64,000 nt of DNA from Mytilus edulis (Eukaryota; Mollusca; Bivalvia; Mytilida; Mytilidae): NCBI RefSeq assembly GCF_963676685.1, contig NC_092353.1, forward strand, positions 11,247,734-11,311,733, in the 5' to 3' direction. Position 1 is the stretch's first letter; every line of letters starts with the position of its first letter. The notes below the pieces were generated by a model. That model saw only the letters and a list, made by a program, of their open reading frames with translations, ran no database searches and was not told the origin of the DNA. The position numbers were made by a program, and so were the translations under genes. Shown here piece after piece: positions 12,193-23,700 of the stretch.

Positions 12193-13547
12193 GGGCGTTT
12201 TTCAATAAAAGCGTAACTTTCAGACCTAAAAAAATGGAAAATCAACTTGTCTAAAATTTAATTTCACAAGTTATTTTGAATACCTCTATTGTAGACCTGT
12301 TTGTAAACAAAAAGTGCAATCTTAAATATTCTTTAAAATGATATTATTTTCATTATTTGTGTACTGTTTCGTAGGGGACTTTTGTCCCCTACGAAACTTC
12401 TTCTAAACACACATATTTTTTTGCTATTTTAAATGTTCCCTATAGACATTCCAGTTTGTTTACTTTTAAATACTAGAAAAATCTCATGTTTTTCTGAATT
12501 GGAAAACCATTTTTATCGATAAAGATTAGACAGTACTTCACATATGAAGGAACAACTCATGTTACGTAGTGGACATTTTGATGCGTTTCGTAGTGGACAA
12601 AACCGTTTCGTAGTGGACAAAAAGTTTCGTAGTTGACATCAACCCTATTATATGTTAATAAAAACATATTAAAAATTACATGAAACTAACCCTTGTTATT
12701 TGTTTTGCACGAATATAATTGAAAAAAGATTAAAAAAAGACTGCATAGTACTTAGTGGTAGTGTCCACTACGAAACGTTTTTCTCCCATACTTGTTTCGT
12801 AGGGGACCGTTTCGTAGGGGACGTATTCGCATGTTTTATTTTCCCCCCACAATCCCTATATTGCAATAGTAACAAGACTTATTGTATCATCAAAGCATTT
12901 ATTAAGCTGTACACTGATATTTTTTTCATAATTTTAAAACCAGATACTGAAGGAGATTTGACCCGTTTCGTAGTGGACATCAACAAAAATACGGTATCAC
13001 TCTGGTCCATTTGATGTGCTCAATTTTTCTTACCAACAATTTAATTGCCGTTATAAAAGCATCACTTCTTTTGTAAGACCCTAATGTTTATATCTCTTGC
13101 AAACAAAAATTACATTGATTTTATAAAACTGTTTATTGGCAAATTTTAATGACTTCGTTTCGTAGTGGACATTTTGTGAGGGACACACCTTCTGAAATTG
13201 AAAATCCTATATTGAAAGCTGTTTATTAAAATATGTTGGCTCTGAACATACTTTTGAGTTATTAAAGAACTTATGTAAAGTAAAAATAACATTTATTTCT
13301 TCATTTTTTTACGATGTTTTAGAGTATGAATGTTGAACAGGCGGTCTAGGGACATGCCATTTTGGTTGTTTTGGACCATTCAGGAGTCAATATCTTATCA
13401 ATCCCTTTAAAAATAAACTGTTTCTTTGCTTTAAAATGTTAAATCCAATTCAATGTACTGACACCACAAAAAATTACTTGCAAAGATCAAACACATTTTT
13501 TTTAAAGTGGCTGGGACAAGAAAATACGTTTTTATTGAAAAACGCCC
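12193..13547. mobile_element. 1355-bp non-autonomous DNA transposon with 23-bp TIRs and internal motif array
   Basis: The left end GGGCGTTTTTCAATAAAAGC (12193) matches the complement of the right end at 13547, with one mismatch over about 23 bp. The flanks are ATTT on both sides (12189-12192 and 13548-13551), consistent with a target duplication of up to 4 bp. The interior lacks a transposase-sized frame. It carries 11 copies of a 14-bp motif, GTTTCGTAGTGGAC or its GGGG variant, annotated separately. The GGG start would suit a PIF/Harbinger-like element, but the target length is uncertain. Confidence 0.75.
12366..13170. repeat. Eleven interspersed copies of a 14-bp motif GTTTCGTA(G)TGGAC
   Basis: Forward copies start at 12366, 12561 (one change), 12585, 12605, 12624 (one change), 12794, 12809, 12965 and 13157. 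Reverse copies start at 12384 and 12763. Two versions alternate, TAGTGGAC and TAGGGGAC. The pair at 12366-12397 is a perfect 14-bp stem with a TTTT loop. Sequence between copies is unrelated AT-rich DNA, so only the motif is conserved. Spacing is irregular (1 to about 190 bp between neighbours). Confidence 0.8.
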
Positions 13548-13902
13548 ATTTAACGAATTGAAATTTTACTATGTTTATGAAAAACATAGCAATTATTTGG
13601 GAAAGTATGATTCAATCTGCAGACATAAAGACTGAGTTTTCCATCTGCTTATTCACAAGGCCAGTCATGATTATTTATAAAGCTTACACACTAAGAACAG
13701 TTCCTAAAAATTTCTTTCTACTCCAATATATCTATATATATAACGGTTATACTTATACTGATACTGTTCTATCACTGAGTTTTATAATTATTTTGGGAAA
13801 TCGAAGCCGTCTATCGCTTTTTTATATTATGAACGAAAAATTAAAATGATGTCAAGTTTTATTAATTGAAACAGTGTTTATATATGATATTTTTCTTAAC
13901 AG

Positions 13903-13977
13903 AGCAAATCGCCATGTCTTCTTGTACTGTTTTTAACGTTGGAATCTTCTTTCAAGTACAGCCACAAACATCAGAAG
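13903..13977 (+). CDS. Candidate isolated first coding exon (uncertain)
   Basis: An acceptor-like TTTTTCTTAACAG precedes a short leader, an ATG in good context (GCCATG at 13914), 21 codons and a donor-like CAGAAG/GTAGGT. The reading begins MSSCTVFNVGIFFQVQPQTS. I could not find a following exon in frame, and no family is recognised. It could be a chance match to splice signals. Confidence 0.15.
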
Positions 13978-16056
13978 GTAGGTAGTCATGATATTAAAGG
14001 TAGGTATTTGCATCAATTACAGACAAGTCTTTGCCAGTAGAACCTTACAACGCAATTGTAAAGGAAAAACATGTAAAGACCGTAAGCTAATATTTTACAA
14101 AGAACAATTCTTTTGAGAGAATGTCTTTTGACAAATCTAACTTCAAGTATTATAATAACTTATATTGGATGATTACACATCATTGCCGTTGAAGATTTTT
14201 TTTGCATGCAATGCATGCTTAAAAAAGGCATCTTTAGTTGGAAAGGTAAGAGAATCCTGGAATGGGAAAACTATGCGCCAGACTATTTTTCTACAAAATT
14301 TATTAGTGACAATCGAAAAATAAGTTATTATTAACTCCATAATCGACACATTGTTGTTGTTAAGCTACTACATGCAACTCAGATGCGAATACTGCATTTT
14401 GAAAAACGATTTTTTTGGGGGGGGGGGGGGTGGGGGGAGAGGGCAGCGGGCATAAAACTATGCGAAGCCGAGGGCTTAAATCTTCATAAAACATGACCAA
14501 GTATTGTCTGACCAATTTAGAATATATTCACACTTTCGAGTGACCTTACAAAACTATCCTTTCCCATTGTAATATTCAAACCTAAATAAGAGTTCACTTT
14601 TTATAATGAACTAAATATAAAACATAGGTAATTAATGATCATTTCAATGAATGAAATGAAATAGCACGGACATAGTTTGTGAAGGATAAATTGTTTTATT
14701 TCTGCTTCAGGTAAATTTTAATACTCATATATCTTTACATTTTTGTTTGTTTTAAAAAGCAACACAATATTATATAACTCCCCTTTTTGGAATTTGATTT
14801 TTTTCATAGATATAAAACTCTCTGTATGAATATTTGAATTCAGACCATTCAACATTAAATGCTTACTTTTTATTGATAAATTTAAATGTATTGCGTTTCT
14901 CCGAAAACAACCCTTTGCTTTATATATCAGCAGTCTGGCATTGTATATTTTTGAAGGAAAGAAAAATAATTCCCTCAAATGTAAGGTATATAAATTAAAT
15001 AAATATCATTTTATTTATCCTGACCAATTTTTTTTGTGAATTCTATTATGTGTACCATGAGAAAATGCATGAAATTTTGCAAAATTCAAAATGTTTTTGT
15101 TTTAATCTTGCTCTTTCATCTTTAATCAGTAGGCTATTTTCCCAATGAAAATGCCTTAGAGGATTGTACACTTCGTTAGTGCAGCTTTTAAAAGAGTTCA
15201 CTTTCATAATTAACTGACAATGAAAAGTCATTCATGTATAGCATATGGAAAACCATGTACTATGAAAATTAGAGGGCAAAAAACTGACTTTTCATTGGAC
15301 GAGAAGGGGTGAGTATGTTCTAAGAATGATTCCGTACTAATACAAAAACACCATTCATTAGTAGTATACCGTTGGTGGATTTAAATATTTTGAAATAATA
15401 TTCAAAAAGAAAATCGCATGTACTTCAGTATACTTTACCGAACTTTCATTTGAATGTTTATGAATCTCAAATACAAATAACACAAGATAACGGCAAGTGT
15501 TTAGATTAATTGTGTTAGTGAAATGAAGTCAGAAAGTTAGAACATTCAAACAAAATCAAGTAAAGTACACAAAAGAAAGGAGTAGTGTATAATTTGGTGA
15601 GTCCGATTCAACGGCAGATTTAGGAAGCGTTGACTATAGAAAAAGAAGCCTCGGATAATGAATAGATTGCCATAAGGACACTGGTTCAAACTCCCAAACA
15701 TGTAAGTGTCTTCACCATATCGGGCTTTCTGGAACAAGGGACATTCGTTTTCTTTTAAAAATGTTTTAGGAGTCTGGTGTATGTATTTGGTATGTTGTAC
15801 TTTTAAAAAATATCCCGTTTTTGTATTTGTTAATTTTATGAACAGTGTTTCATTATCAGGCATCATGTGTTTTTTCAAAAGTTCTGTACTTTCAAAAAAT
15901 ATTGAGCTAGAAGCAAAATCAAACGACACATGAGGAACACAATTGTTATTTAGATAAGAATTTACTGGTCAACCATATCTTCTATCATTCTGCGATATCC
16001 TATCAGAGATTCAAGTAACAGGTATCCAGTATGCTATGTCCTTTTCTACATTTTCT
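13978..16056. other. Non-coding stretch, no gene seen
   Basis: It contains a poly-G tract at about 14415-14445 and open frames at 14718-14978 and 15546-15929 that overlap frames on the opposite strand and show no recognisable protein. Nothing else stands out. Confidence 0.4.
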
Positions 16057-16060
16057 TTAA

Positions 16061-17215
16061 GGGCATACGTTACAGTTTTGATCTCGTATTTACATTTTGA
16101 TAGAAATTTCCACAAGGACTTTTTTTTTCACCTGATTAAATTAAATATGCAATAAAAAAATATACCTTCATGTTCTACTTTTTGAGTAAAATGATGTCGA
16201 AATTTTGTATTTTTGCTCAAAATTCGGATTTTTGTGGCCGTTTTTTTCTCTTTTAAAACTTTCTTTCACATAATTTTTTTGTTTTAAAAGATAAACACAA
16301 ATTGATTTTTGTTAAATAATTTGTAATTTCTGTATTTTATAAGTATCCTAAAAAATTATACATTTTTCATTCAGAAATTACTCATATTTATCAAATGTTC
16401 ATGAATGTAGAAAAAAAACATCACTTTTTGCTGTATATTTATCAAATTACAAAAAATGCACTATTTACGTTTTCATGAAAATTGGCACACATAATCTTCT
16501 CGCGTAATCAAACTCGTTTTCAAGTTAAATAAGTTTGAATGGTAAAAAAACAGTCGAAAACTGATTTTTTTCCCCGATAAGTCATAGTTTGACATCGCGA
16601 AAATAACAATTTACGTTAGCAACGTAAAATGTTATTTTCGCGACGTCAAACTTATATATATACATACCGGGAAAAGATGCATTTTTCGACTGATTTTTAT
16701 CATTCAAACTTATTTAACTTGAAAACGAGTGCATGGACCCCTATTTTTTAGAACGACATTTTGTTTCATTTTGCAGGGAGATTATCTGGACCAAATTTGA
16801 TAAAACTGTAAATAGTGCCCTTTTTTTTATTTTGATAAATATACAGCAAAAAATGACGTTTTTTTCTCAATTCATGACCATTTGATAAATATGAAATATG
16901 AGTTATTTCTGAATAAAAAATGCATAAATTTTTATGATAATTATAAAATACAGAAATTACAAATTATTTAACAAAAAACAATTTGTGTTTATCTTTCAAA
17001 ACAAAAAAGTTATGGCTTTCTTTCGAAAGGAAAAATATGGCCACAAATCCGAATTTTGAGCAAATATACAAAATTTCGACCTCATTTAACTAAAAAAGTA
17101 GCACATAAAGGTATATTTTTTATTATATATTTGATTTAATCAGGCAAAATATAACCTAGTATATAGAAATGTTCATCAAACTGTAAATACGGGATCAAAA
17201 CTGTATCGTTTGCCC
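16061..17215. mobile_element. 1155-bp foldback element, nearly full palindrome, flanked by TTAA
   Basis: The ends are inverted copies: GGGCATACGTTACAGTTTTG at 16061 against GGGCAAACGATACAGTTTTG on the complement from 17215. Similarity continues inward along both arms (about 557 and 595 bp) to a 3-bp centre near 16618-16620, where ATTTACGTT/AGC/AACGTAAAT-like arms with CGCGAAAATAAC are almost perfect. TTAA lies directly outside both ends (16057-16060 and 17216-17219), as after insertion into a TTAA target. It has no coding frame. A single-stranded copy would fold into a hairpin of over 500 bp. Confidence 0.85.
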
Positions 17216-17690
17216 TTAATTAACATGAATTGATCTTATCAGAAACGACTAGAGTATCAAAAGGTACATATGAATTTGAAAGAGAAGACAAAGAAACGTT
17301 TTCAAACTTAAATAGGGCAAACATCAAAATAGGTAAACGCGATTTAGGAACAACCATTTTTTTTTGTTCTAAGATTCAAACATTTTCATTCCTCTTTGAA
17401 ACGCTCAAACAGTCTTTCAAGTGTGGCTTTAAGGGCATAGGATACTAATTTGTCTCCGATATTGCAAAGCTTATTTTTTTTGTCCAGGATTTACTATATT
17501 TCAGATTCTTTTGGTTTTATCAGCTCTTCAACATTTGTAGTAGCCATTAGATTTTCAAATATTTTGGCTTCGAGCATCATGCACTGACGGGACACAAACT
17601 TGTCAAATTATGAATCTGGTGTAGTGAAATTGGCACCCTTAATGTTGTTTAAAAAAAAAAGACAACACAACATTGTTATGTTTGTTTAAT
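17216..17690. other. 3' flank of the Kazal gene
   Basis: The stretch lies downstream of the stop codon on the minus strand. An ATTAAA-like signal sits directly after the stop (complement of 17685-17690), and no clearer polyadenylation signal is placed with confidence. A small open frame at 17230-17448 on the plus strand is not recognisable. Confidence 0.35.
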
Positions 17691-17745
17691 TTACAGCTTG
17701 CACGGACATGGTCCCTCACACTGGATTGTTGCTTGTCCATGTTGT
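17691..17745 (-). CDS. Kazal gene exon 24: terminal exon with stop
   Basis: It reads [17 protein letters not shown] followed by TAA (17691-17693). It supplies C6 of the last domain and the extra cysteines and then ends, so the chain closes exactly after a complete Kazal unit. The acceptor TAATTACAG is good. Confidence 0.85.
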
Positions 17746-20700
17746 CTGTAATTATAAAATTAAATAATTTGAACTGCAAATTGATAAACACAACTCTACA
17801 CATATATATATGAATAATTGCTATATTCCTCCTAAATCATTTTGTGTAATATTAAGAACTATTTTCAATGCGTTACCATTTTAAAAGATTTTAATTTCAG
17901 AAACTGCAGAAACTTCTTTGCTTTTGAATATCAAGTGGCTTTTTTTCGAAGTAATTGATGAACAAACAGCTTGATGTCAGGGTAACATCTTGATAAATAA
18001 GAGGCAACATTAACGTACCGATATCCATATCTCGTCACAAAACCATCTGAAGGATGCAAATTAAGGCAACAAATGAAAATAAGTCATCAACAAATCTTAC
18101 CCACACGCAGCAAAACATTTATTGATAAAAGTTTCTCCATGTGAGGCACATACAGGGTGCATTCCCGCTGATGAACACTTGTGACAGTCGTATCCACAAG
18201 GACATTTATGGTTGCAGCTAATTCCAACGTTCCTAGAATAAACAAAAATGACAATTAATTTCCAATGAAACCCGATATGTAACTAAACTAGAACAAGTGT
18301 CACTGATTTAATGCAATGAATGCAGTTTATTATGGCAACAAAGTGAGAGGTGTAGCGTTATAAAACCAGGTTTAATCCACCATTTTCTAAATTTGAAAAT
18401 GCCTGTACCAAGTCAGAAATATGACAGTTCTTGTCCATCCGTTTTTTATATGTTTTGTCGTTTGATTTTGCCATGTGATAATAGACTTTACGATTAGATT
18501 TTCCTCTGAGTTCAGTATTTTTGTGATTTTACTTTTTAATCTTTAATTATGATTTAAAGCCTTGATGAAAAACGCACACCTTCGTCATTATAAAACAGAT
18601 GTACTGTACATTCTTGCAAAAGAACACCACTGTCATACCATGAAACAACACATAATTGAAAATTGTTTTATATCACACAGCGTTTCAGAAACTCAAAGTT
18701 TGTGCGTGACATTATTTTTAATTTCCTCATGTTCCTGTGTATAAGAAAACATTACTTCGTGTACTATAGTGGAACCGTATGACAGTATACATACGCATGT
18801 AGAGGAAGCGAAGCTTTTCTTGTCAACTTATTTTTAATGAATAATATGAAGAAGCTTAGCGTTTTTACTTATTGCCACTGTTTTATATATATTTTTTTTT
18901 AATTTTCATTCTTACTGCTTTTTCACCTATGATCGAGGTATCGTTGAGATTATATGACTCTACGCAAAAGATGTCTAAAACGTGTAAAATATATGCATAT
19001 TGTGTAAAAATGCCTTTCCCTGTTCACAAATTACTGCCTATGATATTTCCCCGATACATACATGCTCCTAATGTTAACATCTAAGTCGTCCAAAAATGAG
19101 ACCATCTAACATCAAAATTAAGCTTAAGATAGGCGCTTGACTTTGACGCATTTGGCACAACTTTTTTTGGAATTTTTGGTGCTCAATGCTCTTCAACCTT
19201 ATACTTGTTCAGTTGTTTGGCTTTTTTTTTACTATTTTGATGTGAGCTTCACTGATGAGTCTTATCTAGAAGAAACGCGCGTCTGGTGTATCAAAATATA
19301 AACCTGGTACCTTTGATATCTATTTGAAAGATTAATACACATTTCCTGTTTCTGAATCCGATGTTTCATGAGTTACTTTATTGTTCTTGTCCATAATTAG
19401 AAATAACCTAAAGTTATTGGTTGAATGCAATTATTTAGTAGTTATCTTTATATCTACATTTTTACCATTCAAAACAAACTTTAAAAAAAACATACGTACG
19501 CACAACCTGCAAGGCAGCTATTCAAATAGGATTTTCCATTTTCCCCACAGACAGGTTTATAATCCTTGGTACAGGTACACGACTTTGGACATGGGCATTT
19601 ACTTTTACACTGGACTTTCTTCCCCCTTAATTATAAAACAAAAGTTTGTTGTGGTTGCATTGCCGAATTTCTATAACTCCATAGCAACCATATTGCACCA
19701 ATAACCGCTTGTTGTTAAAAGAGCAATGAAGTCTTCACCTTCCTTTTTTCTGATCATTCATCACTATGCATGTTTTTCAGAAGACCAAAAACGTAAGGAA
19801 CACAAACATAATACTATATTAACAGATGAAAGAAGTAAATTTATGGAAAAATTAAAGAAAAAAATCCATATAAAAACGAACAATTAATATATAAAAGCAT
19901 ACAACCAGTTCCCACAAAATAAATAATAATAAACATAAATTATTGTCCAACTGTTAAAAAGGTCTCAACAAATAAAACAAAATTCGATGTTTTACGAGTA
20001 TGAAGTTAAGCATGAGTACAACTTTGCAATAGGTATTCTGTAATCGCTTGGGGTCGGTTTAAATCTATTTTTATATGATTCAATCTGGATTCACAACAGA
20101 ATTTGTGGAACTTTATAAGAAACATTCACATAGATTAACCTCAGTACTATCTGTTCCTTATATAAACGAATGTGAAAAACTGTCACAATTTGTACAAATT
20201 TAATACCTCGAGGTCTATTTTCAAACATATAAATATGGGGAAGAACCATGAGAAATTACTTTTTTTCTGAATTTATTTTCTGTAATCGTTTACCTTTACT
20301 CTGACATTTTGTGCAGCACAAACAGTTTATATAGCAAAGATATAATTCCTTATAAATCCATGCGAGTCAAACGATTTTTAAAGCGTTCAAATGTATTCCA
20401 AATGTTACCAAGATGTTAAGATTAGAGCCGATATATAATGAATTACAATGCCTTGTTTTAAATAAATTTCCATGGAAGCATCGTGATCAACTGTTACTCA
20501 ATTTCTATTTCCCTAATGGGTAGGAGTTTACAATGCTGAACTGTGTAAAAACAGACTATGAAAAAGCAGGAACAGAAAAACGTAAAATAACAAAAATACC
20601 AGACTCTTCAGAAAATTCAAACCATAAAGTCTTTGATCAAATGCCAAAATCAATAGCTCCAACACATCGAACAGTTACTCGACATATAGGTCAATAATGC

Positions 20701-23700
20701 CACAATAATAACGGTATAGACTAAAACCTACTGAGAATTTACTTTGAAATAGAGTATAGTGTGAAGGTACTGTAGGACAAGCTATATTACATTGATTTTG
20801 TATTAACATAAAGGTTATAATTGTTGCCCTAAGTAAGTTTGGCAAATACTTCATCCATGTTCAGGTGCAGGGGTGCATCCAGCCTTTTAAAAAATAAGGG
20901 GTTCCCAATCCATGTAAAAAAAGGGGGGCTCCAACTATATGTCCCATTCAAATGCATTGATCGTCAAAAAAGGGGGGTTCCCTGGATTCACCACTGAGGT
21001 GATACACATTAGGATACAATGCGATAGTTATGACTTCTACTCTGTTGTAGTTTAAAAAAAACCCGTATAAATTAATTGTAGATGTGACCTTTACTATGTG
21101 TAAGTTATTTAACATATTCAAAATTATTATTACATGCATTTCTGTATGTATGTAAGTGAAATCAATATATTGGAATATACTTACTGACATTCTGCAAAAC
21201 ATGAATTTATATAAGTAAAGTGGTCTGTTCCACACACTTGTTGCATTCCTTCAGAAAGGCAGTCGTGACAATTATGATGACACGGGCATGTGCCATGGCA
21301 TGCTACTAGTACATGTCTAAAATAAAATGAATTAGATATTTTATATATTACTAGTTGAATATTTTGAAGTGTACATACAATCAAAAACATAAAAGTTCAA
21401 CAATCCTTATTCAAGACTTAAGGTTGATAAGAAAAAAAGTTCTAAAACATGATTACTAGAATTCACTTTTCCACTGTACAGATACTACTTAACGAAAAGA
21501 TGTTGTAAGTTCCTCACTATTTAACCTAATTACTCGGGGAATATGATCCGTGATTTATTTGTGGTCAGACAAAAAGATGAAGTATTGAGGATTTATCCAT
21601 TCAGAGAGATATTTTTGCTCAGATCATTATCAAAAGTCAGGATTCAGTACACTGTTTGTTCAATGACAACGGTAAGGGCGACCAAGATCATAAATGTTTG
21701 GTGAACATATATATTAAATTATTCTGCATAATAGTCTTGTTTCCTATGAAACAAAACTATGGATATTAAGAGTTCTTGAGAACAAACATTACATAATATT
21801 GTTTCCACCTTCATAAGATATTTCCTGGAACTTAGACATCATATGGTTTCACAATATGTGTTCCTTTAAACTAAGAGTGTCGTGTGTTATGAAATATTCG
21901 ATGTCATTCTGCGTGGTAGATTCTGCGTGTGACGTATAAACTCGTTGATATAATACATACCTTGCAAAACACTTGAAGTAGTTTGATGAAAATACTGACG
22001 AAAGGACAGACGAATAAGGTTGTTCCAGTAGAGTTTAAGTGGTTTATAAAATTTGAAAAATATGCAAATAGTAGCTACAAATTTTAATTGTTATCTAATT
22101 CTTATTTGAATCGTTACATTGCCTATCTTACTTTATTTTAATTGCAGTCATTCTATGATTTATGTACTTACTTGCAGTCGGCTTGACATTTGTTGCCATA
22201 GGTATTGCCATCAATTCCACAAACAGGTTTATGTTCCTTCGTACATATGCAGTTAGAGTAACTCTTACAGGGACAGCTCCCTTGACATGCAATTGGTACC
22301 TTCCTACAAGATAAAGTACAGCAGTAAATACGGAACTACAAAATAATTAAAAAAAAACCAATAGAAACAAACATATACTAGTAAGTGAAAAAAGTCAACA
22401 TAAAAGATCCCAACAAATACCAACAAATTCGTTATACATTAAAATAATGAAACGTGTTATAAAATAGAATATATGAATGCTACTCGAAAACGAAATAGAT
22501 TGCATGACGGTACGTTGTGTAATGAAACTTTCTCAACTCTCAACAGTTAAATATAAAATATTGAAATTCATTCTGAACCTACATACTACGTCTAGGTATA
22601 AACATCGTGTCCTGATTGATGCAAAAGGATGTTATATCGGAAACACACTGACGGAAATTAGGAATCCATTGCAACGTTTAAAAAATGCATGAAGAAATTA
22701 AATTGACAGGATCTAATCCCTTCCGCACCAGTACGAAAAAATGGGCAAAACATATATGCATGTACGAGAGATGACTCGTTATTAAAATAATTTGATTCGG
22801 TAGGTTTATCTATGAGACAACTATCCACCGTACAACCATACAAAAAATGTCGAGGACGGACAGGCTTTAGAAATTAGCAAAACTATTCCAGTTAGATATG
22901 ATATAAAGAGACTGGGTAGAACATTTTGAAGAAAAAAATCAACATAACAAATAACGGAATAATTTTAGTTATCAACAGAAAGATAATTATAACAGTTATA
23001 ATTGTATTATTATGTGAATTATTTCATATAACACAATAAGTAATCATTAAAAAAAACCTTCATGAAACAGCTTACATTTAATAATAATAATAAACCCCAA
23101 TGTAATGCGCAGTCAAACATATCAGAAATCCTTTGTGATCTTATGGAGCTCAAATGAATTAAAACCCTGATACGATATCAATTGATAATTGCACATGAAT
23201 GAATAAAACTCACTGACACCCTGCTTGACATTTATTTCCATACGTCTTTCCGTCCTTTCCACAAACGGGAGCATGCTCTAAAGTACAGATGCATGGGGGT
23301 TTACATGGACATTTACCATTGCAAGCCACGCCTACTTTGCTGAAAGAACGAAATTACAACGTCTTCGAAATCTTGTTTTCAAACTATCCACCAAATAACT
23401 TTTAGAAGAAAAATGTCGATAACATACGCGTTTCAGAAAAAAGAAAAACCTGTTCTGTAAAATATGCTAACGGGGTCCGAATAACGAAATTTGATACAAA
23501 ACTGCATATAAAATTATGACAGAGTTCAAGTTATCAAAATTAAACGAAAGACTGATATAACAGATTATAAGATTATGACATAGTTCAAGTTATCAAAATT
23601 AAACGAAAGACTGATATAACAGATGGATGCCTAGCCAACAACTATAACATGACTTCATCTTCCACTATAAGCAATCATTACGAAAAACACCCTGGTAAAA

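Noticed and set aside
12366..13170. Recurring 14-bp motif as a CRISPR-like array
   Set aside because: Spacing is irregular (1 to about 190 bp), orientation is mixed, and the host is clearly eukaryotic with introns. It belongs to a TIR element.
14410..14450. Poly-G tract as a G-quadruplex regulatory site
   Set aside because: A simple homopolymer-like run with no gene nearby; nothing supports a function.
15546..15929. 127-codon minus-strand open frame and its plus-strand partner
   Set aside because: Two mirrored frames in one stretch with no family features; probably chance.
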